Part shown: positions 27,196 to 35,151 of the stretch, piece after piece
How positions within the stretch are numbered: the stretch's first letter is position 1
Layout of the letters: the number at the start of each line of letters is the position of its first letter
From: JAQBDA01 sp963709875
GTDB lineage: Bacteria; Chloroflexota; Anaerolineae; Anaerolineales; UBA4823
Assembly (NCBI GenBank): GCA_963709875.1
Contig: CAVPYB010000010.1
Coordinates: 186,001-250,000 of the forward strand
Length of the DNA stretch: 64,000 bases
Reading direction: 5' to 3'
Notes under the pieces: generated by a model
What the model was told of the DNA's origin: nothing
The model's input: only the letters and a program-made list of their open reading frames with translations
The model's database searches: none
Made by a program: the position numbers and the translations under genes

Positions 27196-27201
27196 TATAA
27201 T
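27196..27201 (+). promoter_or_regulatory. -10 box of the transposase promoter
   Basis: TATAAT 43 bp upstream of the transposase ATG. TTGTGT lies 15 bases upstream, a weak -35 at short spacing. It is within the left end of the IS. Confidence 0.45.
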
Positions 27202-27243
27202 AGACCGCAGTAGCGGTAGAAGTGAAAGGATACGAGGTAGATC

Positions 27244-28502
27244 ATGAGTGACAGAAATCGAAAGGATGCGGGCAAGAAACGGGCTGATATGCCCTCTGTT
27301 GAAAAAGTACAAGAAGAACTGGCCAAGGCCGAGAGCATGGATGATTTCTTCGGCCGAGATGGGATCTTCGCCAAGCTGTTCGCCAACACGCTGGAACAGA
27401 TGCTGGAAGCGGAACTGAGCGATGAGCTAGGCTACGAGCCATACGAAGCCTCCGGACGCAACTCGGGCAACAGTCGCAATGGCCACTATCGCAAAAAGGT
27501 GCGCACCTCCGACGGCGATGTCGAGATCAAGGTGCCGCGGGATCGGAATGGGGACTTCGAACCCAAGATCGTTCCCAAGTACGGCAGCAACACCAACGAG
27601 CTGGAAGAAAAGATCCTGGGATTGTATGCCCGCGGGGTCTCCACCCGAGACATTCAAGACACGCTGGGCGAGCTGTATGGGGTCGATGTATCGGCCAGCA
27701 CGATCAGCAAGATCACGGACAAGGTCTGGGAGCTGGTGGAAGCCTGGCAGAACCGGCCGCTGGCGGCCATCTATCCGATCATCTTCATGGACGCCATCCA
27801 CATCAAACTGCGCCGGGATGGCAAGGTCGCCAATACCGCCGTGCATGTGGTCCTGGGCGTCGATCTGGAAGGCCATCGGGATGTGCTGGGCCATTGGGTG
27901 GCCGATGGCGGGGAAGGCGCCAATTTCTGGCTGAGTGTCATCACCGACCTGCAAAATCGAGGCGTTCAGGACATCTTCATCGCCAGCATGGATGGCTTGA
28001 CCGGTTTCAGCGAAGCCCTGCATGCCGTTTTCCCGCAAACCGAGGTCCAACGCTGCATCATCCACCAGATCCGCAACAGCCTGCGCTACGTCTCCTGGAA
28101 GGATCGTAAGGCATTCGTCCAGGATCTCAAGACCGTTTATCAGGCCGCCAATCGCGAAGCTGCTGAAGCCAGGCTGGTCGATCTGCGGTGAGAAATGGGG
28201 CGACAAGTACGCCATCGCCGTGCGATCCTGGGAAAATAACTGGGAGGAGTTAGCCACCTTCTTCGACTACCCGGCCGAGATCCGGCGCCTGATTTACACC
28301 ACCAACACCATCGAAGGCTACAATCGCCAGCTCCGCAAAGTCACCAAGAACCAAGGCGTCTTTCCCCAGCCGGGAAGCGGTCCGCAAGCTGCTTTATCTG
28401 GCCAATGTCAATATCATCAAGAAATGGACCCGACCGATCCCCAACTGGCCCAAGATCCTCAACCAGTTGGCCATTCGTTTCGAGGATCGGTTTCCCGTAT
28501 GA
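27244..28502 (+). CDS. IS256-family (mutator-type) transposase, frame broken twice
   Basis: About 418 residues once two breaks are healed, the usual length. The N-terminal part has the DNA-binding section (MLEAELSDELGYEPYEASGR, NGHYRKKVRTSDGDVEIKVP) and the catalytic DDE region (IIFMDAIHIKLRRDGK with the first Asp, FIASMDGLTGFSEALHAVFP, with VQRCIIHQIRNSLRYVSWKD). After a break at about 28189 it continues EKWGDKYAIAVRSWENNWEE and YTTNTIEGYNRQLRKVTKN, holding the final Glu. After a second break at about 28365 (C-run) it ends REAVRKLLYLANVNIIKKWT to RFEDRFPV. Both breaks are single bases. If real, the element is inactive. Confidence 0.85.
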
Positions 28503-28811
28503 GCCTGGCTGCCAGCTTTCTCCCAAGGGTAGCCTTCGCCTTGCGTGCGTCAAGAGTCGCTGCGCTTCCTCTCTTGACCCACGCTGCGGCTCAGGCTGGT
28601 TGGTTCGAAAGGCTGTCAGGCCAGTTTATAATGTTTGTAAGGTGCCGTTTACACAAACTTCTACACGCTATCGACGAAGAATCCCTATGATAAGGCGCTC
28701 CAGGGATTCTTCGTCGCTTCTTTCTAAAGAGCGGAATGAAGGCTCCTCTGAAATGACATAATCTGCTTGAACTCCGCTCGCACTGTTAAGACTAAAATAC
28801 CTTATTACCCA

Positions 28812-28835
28812 ATTGCCTAATTGCCTAATTGCCTA
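28812..28835. repeat. Three tandem 8-bp units
   Basis: ATTGCCTA is repeated three times in the intergenic gap after the IS, in an AT-rich filler stretch. No function is evident. Confidence 0.6.
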
Positions 28836-28895
28836 ATCCCCTTGATGCCTTATCGCCATTTCCCCTCATACCCCTCTCCCCCTGGTCTCTGCTCT

Positions 28896-30044
28896 CTATT
28901 CTCCCTCCTTCAAATACCGGGTGAAAAACCTGATCGTATGCGTCATAGCCGCGCTGAACGAGTTGGAGATATTGTGGTTGTCGCCCTCGTAGGTAAATAA
29001 TTCGGCTTCTTTGCCCGCCGCCTGTAATTGCTCGAGCAGGATCTCGGAGAACACCACCGGTACGCTGGTGTCGGCGGTGCCATGGTGCAGCTGGACCGGT
29101 CCGGAGATATCCACCAGGTAGCTGTTGGCCGAGATAGCGTTCCAGAAGTCCGGGTTCTCCTCCGGCGTGCCGTATGCACCTGCCCAGCCCGAGCGCCAGC
29201 TGCGCGAGCTGCTGCTGGATGGGGTAGGGGCGGAACCGCCGGGGCGCCGCCAGCGCGACAGCAAGTCCGGGTAAGAGGCGACCACGCCCGCCCAGATCAC
29301 GCCGGCTTTGATATCTTGAGAGATCACCATCGAGCGCAGGGTCAGATAGCCGCCCATCGAGTGCCCCCACATACCGATCTTCTGCGGGTCTGCCTGTGGG
29401 AAGCGCTTGATCGATGCTACGGCATTCAACACGTCATGCGTATAGCCGGTACCCCCATATGCACTGGTAGCAGAGCCTTCCGAACGATCGTGGCCGCGAT
29501 AATCTATGCGATAAACGATGAAGTCGCTGCGCGCCAGCCAGTCCACGTAGGCGATGTAGCGCTCGGTAGTTCGGTACTGGCTGGGCGGGATATAGCCATG
29601 GTTGAAGACAATCGCCGGCCAGCCGCTAGGGGGCATCTCGCCATCCGGTATGGTCAGCAGGCCGTAGATTTTCAGCCCATCGGACAGGTAGTAGGCGTAG
29701 TAGCGGCTGTAGTTTGCGCCTCGTTCCAACTCTTCTTCGATCACGATCTCGCTGCCGGGATATTCCTGCTGGCGCAGGGCGCGGATGTCCATCGGGTGCA
29801 GGGTCGGAGTCGGCATGGGGGTCTTTGTTGGGGTAGCTGTGATCGTCGAGGTTGCAGTGGGCTCGGTTGTGGGGGTTGGTGAGGGGAGGGGCGTGCTGCT
29901 GGGTATAGGCGGTGCTGTAGAGTTGTGCAGCTGGGTGGCAGTGCTAGTGCTATCCAACGGCTGGGATGGCGAGCAAGCCGCGCTCAGCAGTATCACGATG
30001 GATATAAACACGGTAAGCTTGAGTGTTCGGGGAAGTGGGAACAT
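28896..30044 (-). CDS. Lipoprotein alpha/beta hydrolase (prolyl oligopeptidase-like)
   Basis: A 382-residue exported hydrolase. The lipobox Cys is at residue 24 (VILLSAACSPSQ), followed by a Thr/Pro-rich stalk to residue 85. The alpha/beta domain contains the nucleophile elbow GMWGHSMGGYLTLRS, the acid in LHHGTADTSVPVVFSE and the catalytic His in YEGDNHNISNSF. An oxyanion-hole HGYI follows WPAIVFN. It resembles family S9 dipeptidyl/acyl-peptidase-like hydrolases without a propeller, so esterase or peptidase activity is open. It is a single gene. Confidence 0.84.
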   Translation of the reverse strand: MFPLPRTLKLTVFISIVILLSAACSPSQPLDSTSTATQLHNSTAPPIPSSTPLPSPTPTTEPTATSTITATPTKTPMPTPTLHPMDIRALRQQEYPGSEIVIEEELERGANYSRYYAYYLSDGLKIYGLLTIPDGEMPPSGWPAIVFNHGYIPPSQYRTTERYIAYVDWLARSDFIVYRIDYRGHDRSEGSATSAYGGTGYTHDVLNAVASIKRFPQADPQKIGMWGHSMGGYLTLRSMVISQDIKAGVIWAGVVASYPDLLSRWRRPGGSAPTPSSSSSRSWRSGWAGAYGTPEENPDFWNAISANSYLVDISGPVQLHHGTADTSVPVVFSEILLEQLQAAGKEAELFTYEGDNHNISNSFSAAMTHTIRFFTRYLKEGE

Positions 30045-30085
30045 TGATAGGCTACCAATAATCGGAATATCGAGATATACGAATT

Positions 30086-30177
30086 AGGAGTTACGCACTT
30101 GGGGGAGCGTTGGGGGTGTTTTGGCGGGAACAGCCCGCCAAAACACCCCCAACTCCATCGTGAACTTCGTAGCTTGT
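30086..30177. repeat. 92-bp MITE-like palindromic element, copy 2 (reverse orientation)
   Basis: Same length and hairpin as the copy at 4005-4096, but in the opposite orientation: it begins AGGAGTTACGCACTTGGGGG and ends GTGAACTTCGTAGCTTGT. The hairpin occupies 30112-30150 and differs by one base (GGCGGGAACAGCCCGCC loop). It lies upstream of the divergent hydrolase and ArsR genes. Confidence 0.75.
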
Positions 30178-30240
30178 ACGAATATAAACCATAATCACGT
30201 CCGACATGATTAAGATTTCTATAATATCCGCTGTGGGGGC

Positions 30241-30294
30241 TTGACATTCTCGATATATTAGTATATACTTATATAAGTTATGGCTAATATATCG
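30241..30294 (+). promoter_or_regulatory. Promoter with overlapping inverted repeat upstream of the ArsR gene
   Basis: TTGACA (30241-30246), 17-bp spacer, TATACT (30264-30269), close to the sigma-70 consensus. A perfect 10-bp inverted repeat, CGATATATTA (30251-30260) and TAATATATCG (30285-30294), spans the -10 region and the first codons (ATG at 30280). This is the expected position for an autoregulatory ArsR operator. Confidence 0.7.
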
Positions 30295-30606
30295 TCCCTT
30301 GACGCCCTTGGAGACCCGACCCGCCGCAGCCTGTTCGAACTGCTGCGCCAGGGACCGCGCTCGGTGAACGATCTGGCAGCCAGCCTGCCGGTCAGCCAGC
30401 CGGCGGTTTCCCAGCACCTGAAGGTGCTCAAGGGTGCCAGCCTGGTGCGAGCCCAGGTGCGCGGCAGCCGGCGCATCTACAGCATCGACCCGGCAGGTCT
30501 GGCAGACCTGCGCAGCTATGTGGATAGCCTGTGGGATGATGTGTTAGCCGCGTATTTACAGGCAGCAAGTAATCTTACTCAGGAGGATCAGGATGGAACA
30601 GATTGA
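30280..30606 (+). CDS. ArsR/SmtB-family transcriptional repressor
   Basis: A 108-residue winged-helix regulator: SSLDALGDPTRRSLFELLRQ, then PRSVNDLAASLPVSQPAVSQ and HLKVLKGASLVRAQVRGSRR for the recognition helix and wing. It has no Cys metal box, so the ligand is unlikely to be a thiol-bound metal. The next gene (SRPBCC protein) begins 14 bp before its stop, so the two are co-translated. Such ArsR plus SRPBCC (AHSA1-like) pairs are common and often respond to small molecules. It probably represses its own promoter. Confidence 0.86.
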   Translation: MANISSLDALGDPTRRSLFELLRQGPRSVNDLAASLPVSQPAVSQHLKVLKGASLVRAQVRGSRRIYSIDPAGLADLRSYVDSLWDDVLAAYLQAASNLTQEDQDGTD

Positions 30607-31060
30607 TACAAAAACAGGGACGATCGCACCGGTTGAGAAGGTGCTGCATGTCGATTTACCGGTAGAAAGGGCATTCCGCCTGTTTACCGAAGGCATGGCT
30701 ACCTGGTGGCCATTGAAGACGCATTCCGTTGGTGAGGAACGGACCCAGACTTGCGTGTTCGATGGGCAGCTTGGCGGGCGCATCTATGAGGTAATTACTG
30801 GCGGTGAAGAGGCCGATTGGGGCCGCGTGACGCTTTGGGACCCTCCGCATGCGGTCTCTTTCACCTGGTTCCCCGGGCGAGAGGAAGATCCCGCTCAGGT
30901 GGTTGAGATCACATTCAGCGGTTCTGGCAGCGGCACGAAGATCCACCTGCTGCACAGCGGCTGGGAGCGCTTCGGCGAGCGTGCAGCGGAAATGCGCCGC
31001 GATTACGATACCGGCTGGGATTACGTGCTGGGGTTTTACAAGAACATGGTGATAGAATGA
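30593..31060 (+). CDS. SRPBCC (AHSA1-like) ligand-binding domain protein
   Basis: A 155-residue START-like domain protein: VEKVLHVDLPVERAFRLFTE, then ATWWPLKTHSVGEERTQTCV, GRIYEVITGGEEADWGRVTL and WDPPHAVSFTWFPGREED, with the C-terminal helix MRRDYDTGWDYVLGFYKNM. These form a hydrophobic pocket. The ligand is not known. It overlaps the ArsR gene by 14 bp and is probably regulated with it. Confidence 0.85.
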   Translation: MEQIDTKTGTIAPVEKVLHVDLPVERAFRLFTEGMATWWPLKTHSVGEERTQTCVFDGQLGGRIYEVITGGEEADWGRVTLWDPPHAVSFTWFPGREEDPAQVVEITFSGSGSGTKIHLLHSGWERFGERAAEMRRDYDTGWDYVLGFYKNMVIE

Positions 31061-31074
31061 CCCATCGAATATAA

Positions 31075-31112
31075 ATCAGGGCTGTCGTGAAGATTGATTA
31101 GACAGCCCTGAT
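31075..31112. terminator. 12-bp hairpin after the SRPBCC gene
   Basis: ATCAGGGCTGTC (31075-31086) paired perfectly with GACAGCCCTGAT (31101-31112) with a 14-base loop, 15 bp after the stop. It probably ends the ArsR operon; T residues after it are few. Confidence 0.55.
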
Positions 31113-31211
31113 ACACTAGATTCCAGTTGGTATTTGATCTTTACTGAATGACATAGAATTTGGTATCTATGCACTGCCCTAATATTAAATACCCCATCCA
31201 ATATTATTGAG

Positions 31212-33707
31212 TTATTTCAAGTTTAGCTCTGTCGTCAATAAGTGATAGAGGAGTGGCTGCATCATATCAGGATCACTAACAGATGGTTCTGGATCCCTCT
31301 CATTTATAAGGGTAGCTGTGGCCGGTAAAACATACACAGCGAAATTATCAAAACGAGCATCTGATTTTGGCTTTATACGTGATGAACCAACAGCTACCCC
31401 GACGCTCGTAGAACCAGAAATACGATCCCATTGCCAATTTCCAAGAACAGTTCCATTCACTTCAGCAGTAACATTGGTGCCGATTAACGTGATTTTTAGA
31501 TGATTCTTTTGTGTGCCACTGTGGATCGCCGGCGAATCAGTTGGATATACTAGTGATACTAACGTGTGACCAGTCTGATAATAATAAATACCATAAGATT
31601 GGTCCTCTGAATTGAGATAAAAGAGAAAAAACGAGTCAAAATCACCTTGAATAGCAAAAACAATGCCATAAATAGAGCCAGTTTTGGCGTACCAGTGCGC
31701 ATCACTCTCGACGGTGTAGTTCTGCCGCAGGCAGGTGGGAGCTGCGACCAAATATAAGTAATCCGGCTCTTTGGTTATAATCCGGTATTCTCCCTCAAAA
31801 TAGCCCGAAGTAGAGAACTCATCGTCACCAGTGTACCATCCTGTATAAGGATTGCTGAACTCATCGAAAAAGTCTGAGCAGTACCTGCAAGTTACTCCCG
31901 GCATATACACGCTTGTAATGTTAGTCAACGAAAAGGTCGTAAATGAACCGCTATTTCCTGCTATTGCATATACAGAGTACACACCTGGTTCACCGTTGGC
32001 TTCAAAGCTAGCTGCTGTCCCCAACCCCCAGTCGTCAGTTATTGCGGTTGTAGAGTATGTGCCGCTATCTAAGAATGTCCCGCTTGCTCCATCTGTTGGA
32101 GCAGCAAAGGTCAATGAATAGCCGTTTACCGGGCTGCCATTCTCATCTAAAATTATCGCGCTAAAGAGTTCACTGAATGTGGTCATGACAGCTGTGCTCT
32201 GCGGTGTCCCGCTCACCGACAGTAGAGAAGCTGGCGGTCCTGGCGGTAGATACTCGTACGCTCCGATGTCACACCTTCCATTCCGCGATGCACCGCGCTG
32301 GTCGGTGGAAAGTAGGCTGCCAAAGTTGTCTGTACAGCCAGCAGGATTCCCTGCATCTATCGCCGGGCTAGAGGGTGCGAGAGGGTTATAACCTAAGATG
32401 TCAACTAGATGACCGATCTGTGGATCGATATTCAGCAGATCGCTGCTGCTCGCAGATATCGTGCAGCCAGCAGTGTGGCCAAACAGGTTATAGCTCTGCG
32501 AGTCTACATTCCCTGAACAATCAGGCGCCTGGTTGGCGAGATTCTCGGCCAATATCGTATTCTGCAGGATGGATGTGCCCGCGTTATACAATGCGCCGCC
32601 GGAAAGCAGCCCGCCTGCTGACCCTGCCTGATTATGGCTGACGGTGCTGCTGTTAATGTACAACGTGGTATTATCGTTGTAAATACCTCCCCCTGATCCT
32701 CCAGCTTCGTTATTGCTTATCGTACTGTTTGTTATCTCTGCGGTGCTGCTATCCGAATATATCCCTCCCCCGCCATCCGCTGCTGAGTTATTCCGGATCA
32801 CGCTGTTCCATACATGCAGGCTGCCATATTGATCGTAGATGCCCCCACCACTTGCGTTTGCGCGGTTGTTCTCTATCAAGCTGTCTACCAGATAAATAGT
32901 CCCATATAAATTGTAGATACCGCCCGCAAATGAATCGCTTCCGACATGGAAAGTGGTCTCGTTGTCCCTGATCGTACTGTGGGTGATCGTCATCACGCCG
33001 TGATTGAATATCCCGGCTCCATCTAACCCGGATTGATTTCCGCTGATTGTGCTGTCGACGAGAACCAGTCTGGCACTGAAGCCGCTGTTATAAATTCCAC
33101 CGCCACCGTATGATGCATAATTATTTGATACTGTGCTGTTTGTGATTGTCATCATCCCACCATTGAGGATGCCTCCTCCACTGTCTCTCGCAGCGTTATT
33201 GCGGATGATGCAGTTATTGAGGGTTATACTGCCATGATTGTATAGTCCGGAATTCGGTCCATAGACTGTGCTTTTCCCACGGAAATTCTGAATAATCATC
33301 CGCTCTATGGTGGCAGTAATGTCTTCACTCACAGAAATCCCTGCACCGGTGACGTTTATATCTACCCCGGAACCCTCAATGACGGAGTACGCTTTTTGAC
33401 TTGAGAATGTTGCATCCCAACCGCCGGAGAGGTTGATATTTTTATTGATAGTGACGATAGATTCTTTATCTCCGCTGTAGCTTCCGGCGGCGACATAGAG
33501 GGTGTCATCGGCGTTTGCTTTATCGATGGCTTCATCTATACTTGCACACGGAGTGGCGGGAGTATTACAAGCATTCTGGTCGCTCCCAGCAGATGAGACA
33601 TACCACGACCCATCCGCAGCGATTGAAGAGGCGCGATTTGAAAGCAAAAACATGCTGGTTACAATAACAGCGAGAACAGCCAACGAGAGTGTGACTATTT
33701 TTTTCAT
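31212..33707 (-). CDS. Secreted right-handed beta-helix protein with C-terminal jelly-roll
   Basis: An 831-residue surface protein. The signal peptide is near residues 1-30. The central right-handed beta-helix has many repeats of the form GGGIYNxxxTxxITNSTxxxN, as in DSGGGILNGGMMTITNSTVS, GGGIYSDSSTAEITNSTISN and GGGIYNDNTTLYINSSTVSH. A choice-of-anchor-Q type segment follows (SPAIDAGNPAGCTDNFG, then RGASRNGRCDIGAYEYLP). An Ig-like domain and a concanavalin-like region (YTGWYTGDDEFSTSGYFEGE, DSFFLFYLNSEDQSYGIYYY) come last. It starts 42 bp after the radical SAM-like pseudoenzyme gene on the same strand, so it may share that operon. Its AT-rich codon use differs from neighbours, hinting at transfer. 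Confidence 0.8.
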   Translation of the reverse strand: MKKIVTLSLAVLAVIVTSMFLLSNRASSIAADGSWYVSSAGSDQNACNTPATPCASIDEAIDKANADDTLYVAAGSYSGDKESIVTINKNINLSGGWDATFSSQKAYSVIEGSGVDINVTGAGISVSEDITATIERMIIQNFRGKSTVYGPNSGLYNHGSITLNNCIIRNNAARDSGGGILNGGMMTITNSTVSNNYASYGGGGIYNSGFSARLVLVDSTISGNQSGLDGAGIFNHGVMTITHSTIRDNETTFHVGSDSFAGGIYNLYGTIYLVDSLIENNRANASGGGIYDQYGSLHVWNSVIRNNSAADGGGGIYSDSSTAEITNSTISNNEAGGSGGGIYNDNTTLYINSSTVSHNQAGSAGGLLSGGALYNAGTSILQNTILAENLANQAPDCSGNVDSQSYNLFGHTAGCTISASSSDLLNIDPQIGHLVDILGYNPLAPSSPAIDAGNPAGCTDNFGSLLSTDQRGASRNGRCDIGAYEYLPPGPPASLLSVSGTPQSTAVMTTFSELFSAIILDENGSPVNGYSLTFAAPTDGASGTFLDSGTYSTTAITDDWGLGTAASFEANGEPGVYSVYAIAGNSGSFTTFSLTNITSVYMPGVTCRYCSDFFDEFSNPYTGWYTGDDEFSTSGYFEGEYRIITKEPDYLYLVAAPTCLRQNYTVESDAHWYAKTGSIYGIVFAIQGDFDSFFLFYLNSEDQSYGIYYYQTGHTLVSLVYPTDSPAIHSGTQKNHLKITLIGTNVTAEVNGTVLGNWQWDRISGSTSVGVAVGSSRIKPKSDARFDNFAVYVLPATATLINERDPEPSVSDPDMMQPLLYHLLTTELNLK

Positions 33708-33749
33708 TGTAACAGTCCTTATGAAATTAGCCTGTTACCAGGTCTAAGA

Positions 33750-34913
33750 TCAACCTATCCCGATGGGTATCCCCCAGATCTCTTTCCAGGGATCGTTCAG
33801 TATATTCCCCAGGACCCCCTCAGCGCCTTGCGCCGGAAGAACGTCCCCATCCGGCTCGACGTACAGCCAGGCCCGCCCGGCGCCCTCCACCAGCTCCTCG
33901 TCCGGCACCTCCAGGTGCACCGGGTTGTGGTTGGAGTACGGCACGGGCAGATCCCAGACCAGCTCCAGGTTCAGCTCGGCAGCCAGCTCTCGGGCGGATT
34001 CCAGGTCCGTGTCAAGCGCATCCGTGCTGGCTGTCAGCGAGACCGCGTTCACACCGGCCTCTGCCAGTCGGTGCAGGGATTGCGCATAGCTTTCTTTGTT
34101 CTCGGGTGTCACGGTCAGGTGTACGGCGGTGAAGATATCTTCCTGCACCACGTTCTGGATCGCCTGCCAGACGGTCTCATTCTCCGGTTGCAGCAGGATA
34201 ATCAGGTGGTCTAGCCCGGTCTGCAGCAGCTCGACCAGGTAAGAAGGCTGTGCCAGGCGCAGGCCATCCGTGTGCAGCCCGGTTACCATGCCCAACTTTT
34301 CCCCGTAAGCAGATAGCTCGACCAGATCGTCACGCAAGGTCGGCTCGCCGCCGGTAAAAACGACATGTGGGATGCCTGCCTGCCAGGCCTTATCGAAGAC
34401 CTGCTGCCATTCAACGGTGGAAAGCTCGCGTGTGACACGGTCGGAAGGAGCAAAGCTGGGGTCATTGCCTTCTGGCAGACGGTATGTCAGGGCGCAGTCC
34501 AGCCGGTATGGCGCGCTCAGTATTCCGGCGTAGGGCGTGCTGCGGCTGAAATCCAGGAAGGTCACCGGGTCCAGGTCTGGTACCTCGACCAGGGTAAGGA
34601 TGCGCTCGCTCAGGTTGCGATAATCGTGGAATGCACGCTCCGGGTCGACCCGGTAGCGCTCGGCCATCTTCATGGCAACTTTTTCGGCGGGCACGTTCTT
34701 GACCAGGTAGTATGCCAGCTCCGCAGCGGTTTCATTGAGGTGCAGCACGGTGGAGGCATTCACGATCATAATACCACTGCCGTCCTTCTCGATGCGCAGG
34801 TGCATACGGTAGTTGCGCGGGTCATCCGGGGGGGCGTAGAAGCTGTACAGCCCGGGCGGGATGGGCTCGTTGGGTTGGAATATCGAGCGAATTGAGTCGA
34901 GGATATTGGTCAT
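33750..34913 (-). CDS. PqqD-like/radical SAM/SPASM paralogue without Fe-S cysteines (pseudoenzyme)
   Basis: 387 residues, clearly related to its neighbour at 35152-36489. Residues 20-115 carry the same PqqD-like domain (GSGIMIVNASTVLHLNETAA). In the radical SAM barrel the strand-one motif that should hold the CX3CX2C cluster reads ALTYRLPEGNDPSFAPSD, with no Cys. The TGGEPTLRDDL motif and the rest of the barrel are kept. The SPASM end is YVEPDGDVLPAQGAEG, with the Cys replaced, and the protein stops soon after, without the final Cys cluster. It should not bind an iron-sulfur cluster. It may act as a partner or substrate-recognition subunit. AAAGG precedes ATG 34913. Confidence 0.78.
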   Translation of the reverse strand: MTNILDSIRSIFQPNEPIPPGLYSFYAPPDDPRNYRMHLRIEKDGSGIMIVNASTVLHLNETAAELAYYLVKNVPAEKVAMKMAERYRVDPERAFHDYRNLSERILTLVEVPDLDPVTFLDFSRSTPYAGILSAPYRLDCALTYRLPEGNDPSFAPSDRVTRELSTVEWQQVFDKAWQAGIPHVVFTGGEPTLRDDLVELSAYGEKLGMVTGLHTDGLRLAQPSYLVELLQTGLDHLIILLQPENETVWQAIQNVVQEDIFTAVHLTVTPENKESYAQSLHRLAEAGVNAVSLTASTDALDTDLESARELAAELNLELVWDLPVPYSNHNPVHLEVPDEELVEGAGRAWLYVEPDGDVLPAQGAEGVLGNILNDPWKEIWGIPIGIG

Positions 34914-34938
34914 ATCTATGCCTTTATGTTTTTTATTT

Positions 34939-35144
34939 CACCGCAGATACGCGTAGTCGGCGGAGTTTTTGTGTATATGACCGCATTAATGCAGATGGCG
35001 ATGAGATGGTCGGATAAAAAAATTTCTCAGTTAATATCTGCAGTTCTCAGCGGTCACTATGTCTCCGAAGTGAAAAAAATCTCTGTGATCTCCGTGTACT
35101 CTGTGGTCTAATAATCTCTCGGCGCTCTCGGCGGCTCTGCGGTG
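34939..35144. repeat. CACCGCAG-type dispersed repeat between the two radical SAM genes
   Basis: The stretch is bounded by CACCGCAG (34939-34946) and CTGCGGTG (35137-35144), with internal words such as CTCTGTGATCTCCGTG and CTCTCGGCGGCTCTGCGGTG. Related ends occur at 49114-49181 and 59660-59822. No convincing gene is inside the gap (34914-35151, 238 bp). Confidence 0.5.
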
Positions 35145-35151
35145 ATAGCTC

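Larger units (their letters stand above)
27160..28671 (+). mobile_element. IS256-family insertion sequence with 9-bp target duplication
   Basis: A 1512-bp element. Its ends are related inverted repeats: left TGTAGAA...TTGTGTAAA...GCACCT from 27165, and the complement at the right ending near 28665. It is bordered by the direct repeat CGACGAAGA (27151-27159 and 28672-28680). Joining the flanks rebuilds the perfect palindrome arm GCGACGAAGAATCCCT, whose complement is at 28702-28717. The element therefore entered a palindromic intergenic repeat, and the target duplication is genuine. It carries one transposase. Confidence 0.8.

Noticed and set aside
28022..28690. A separate gene downstream of the transposase start
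   Set aside because: It is the continuation of the IS256 transposase in another frame, followed by non-coding IS end.
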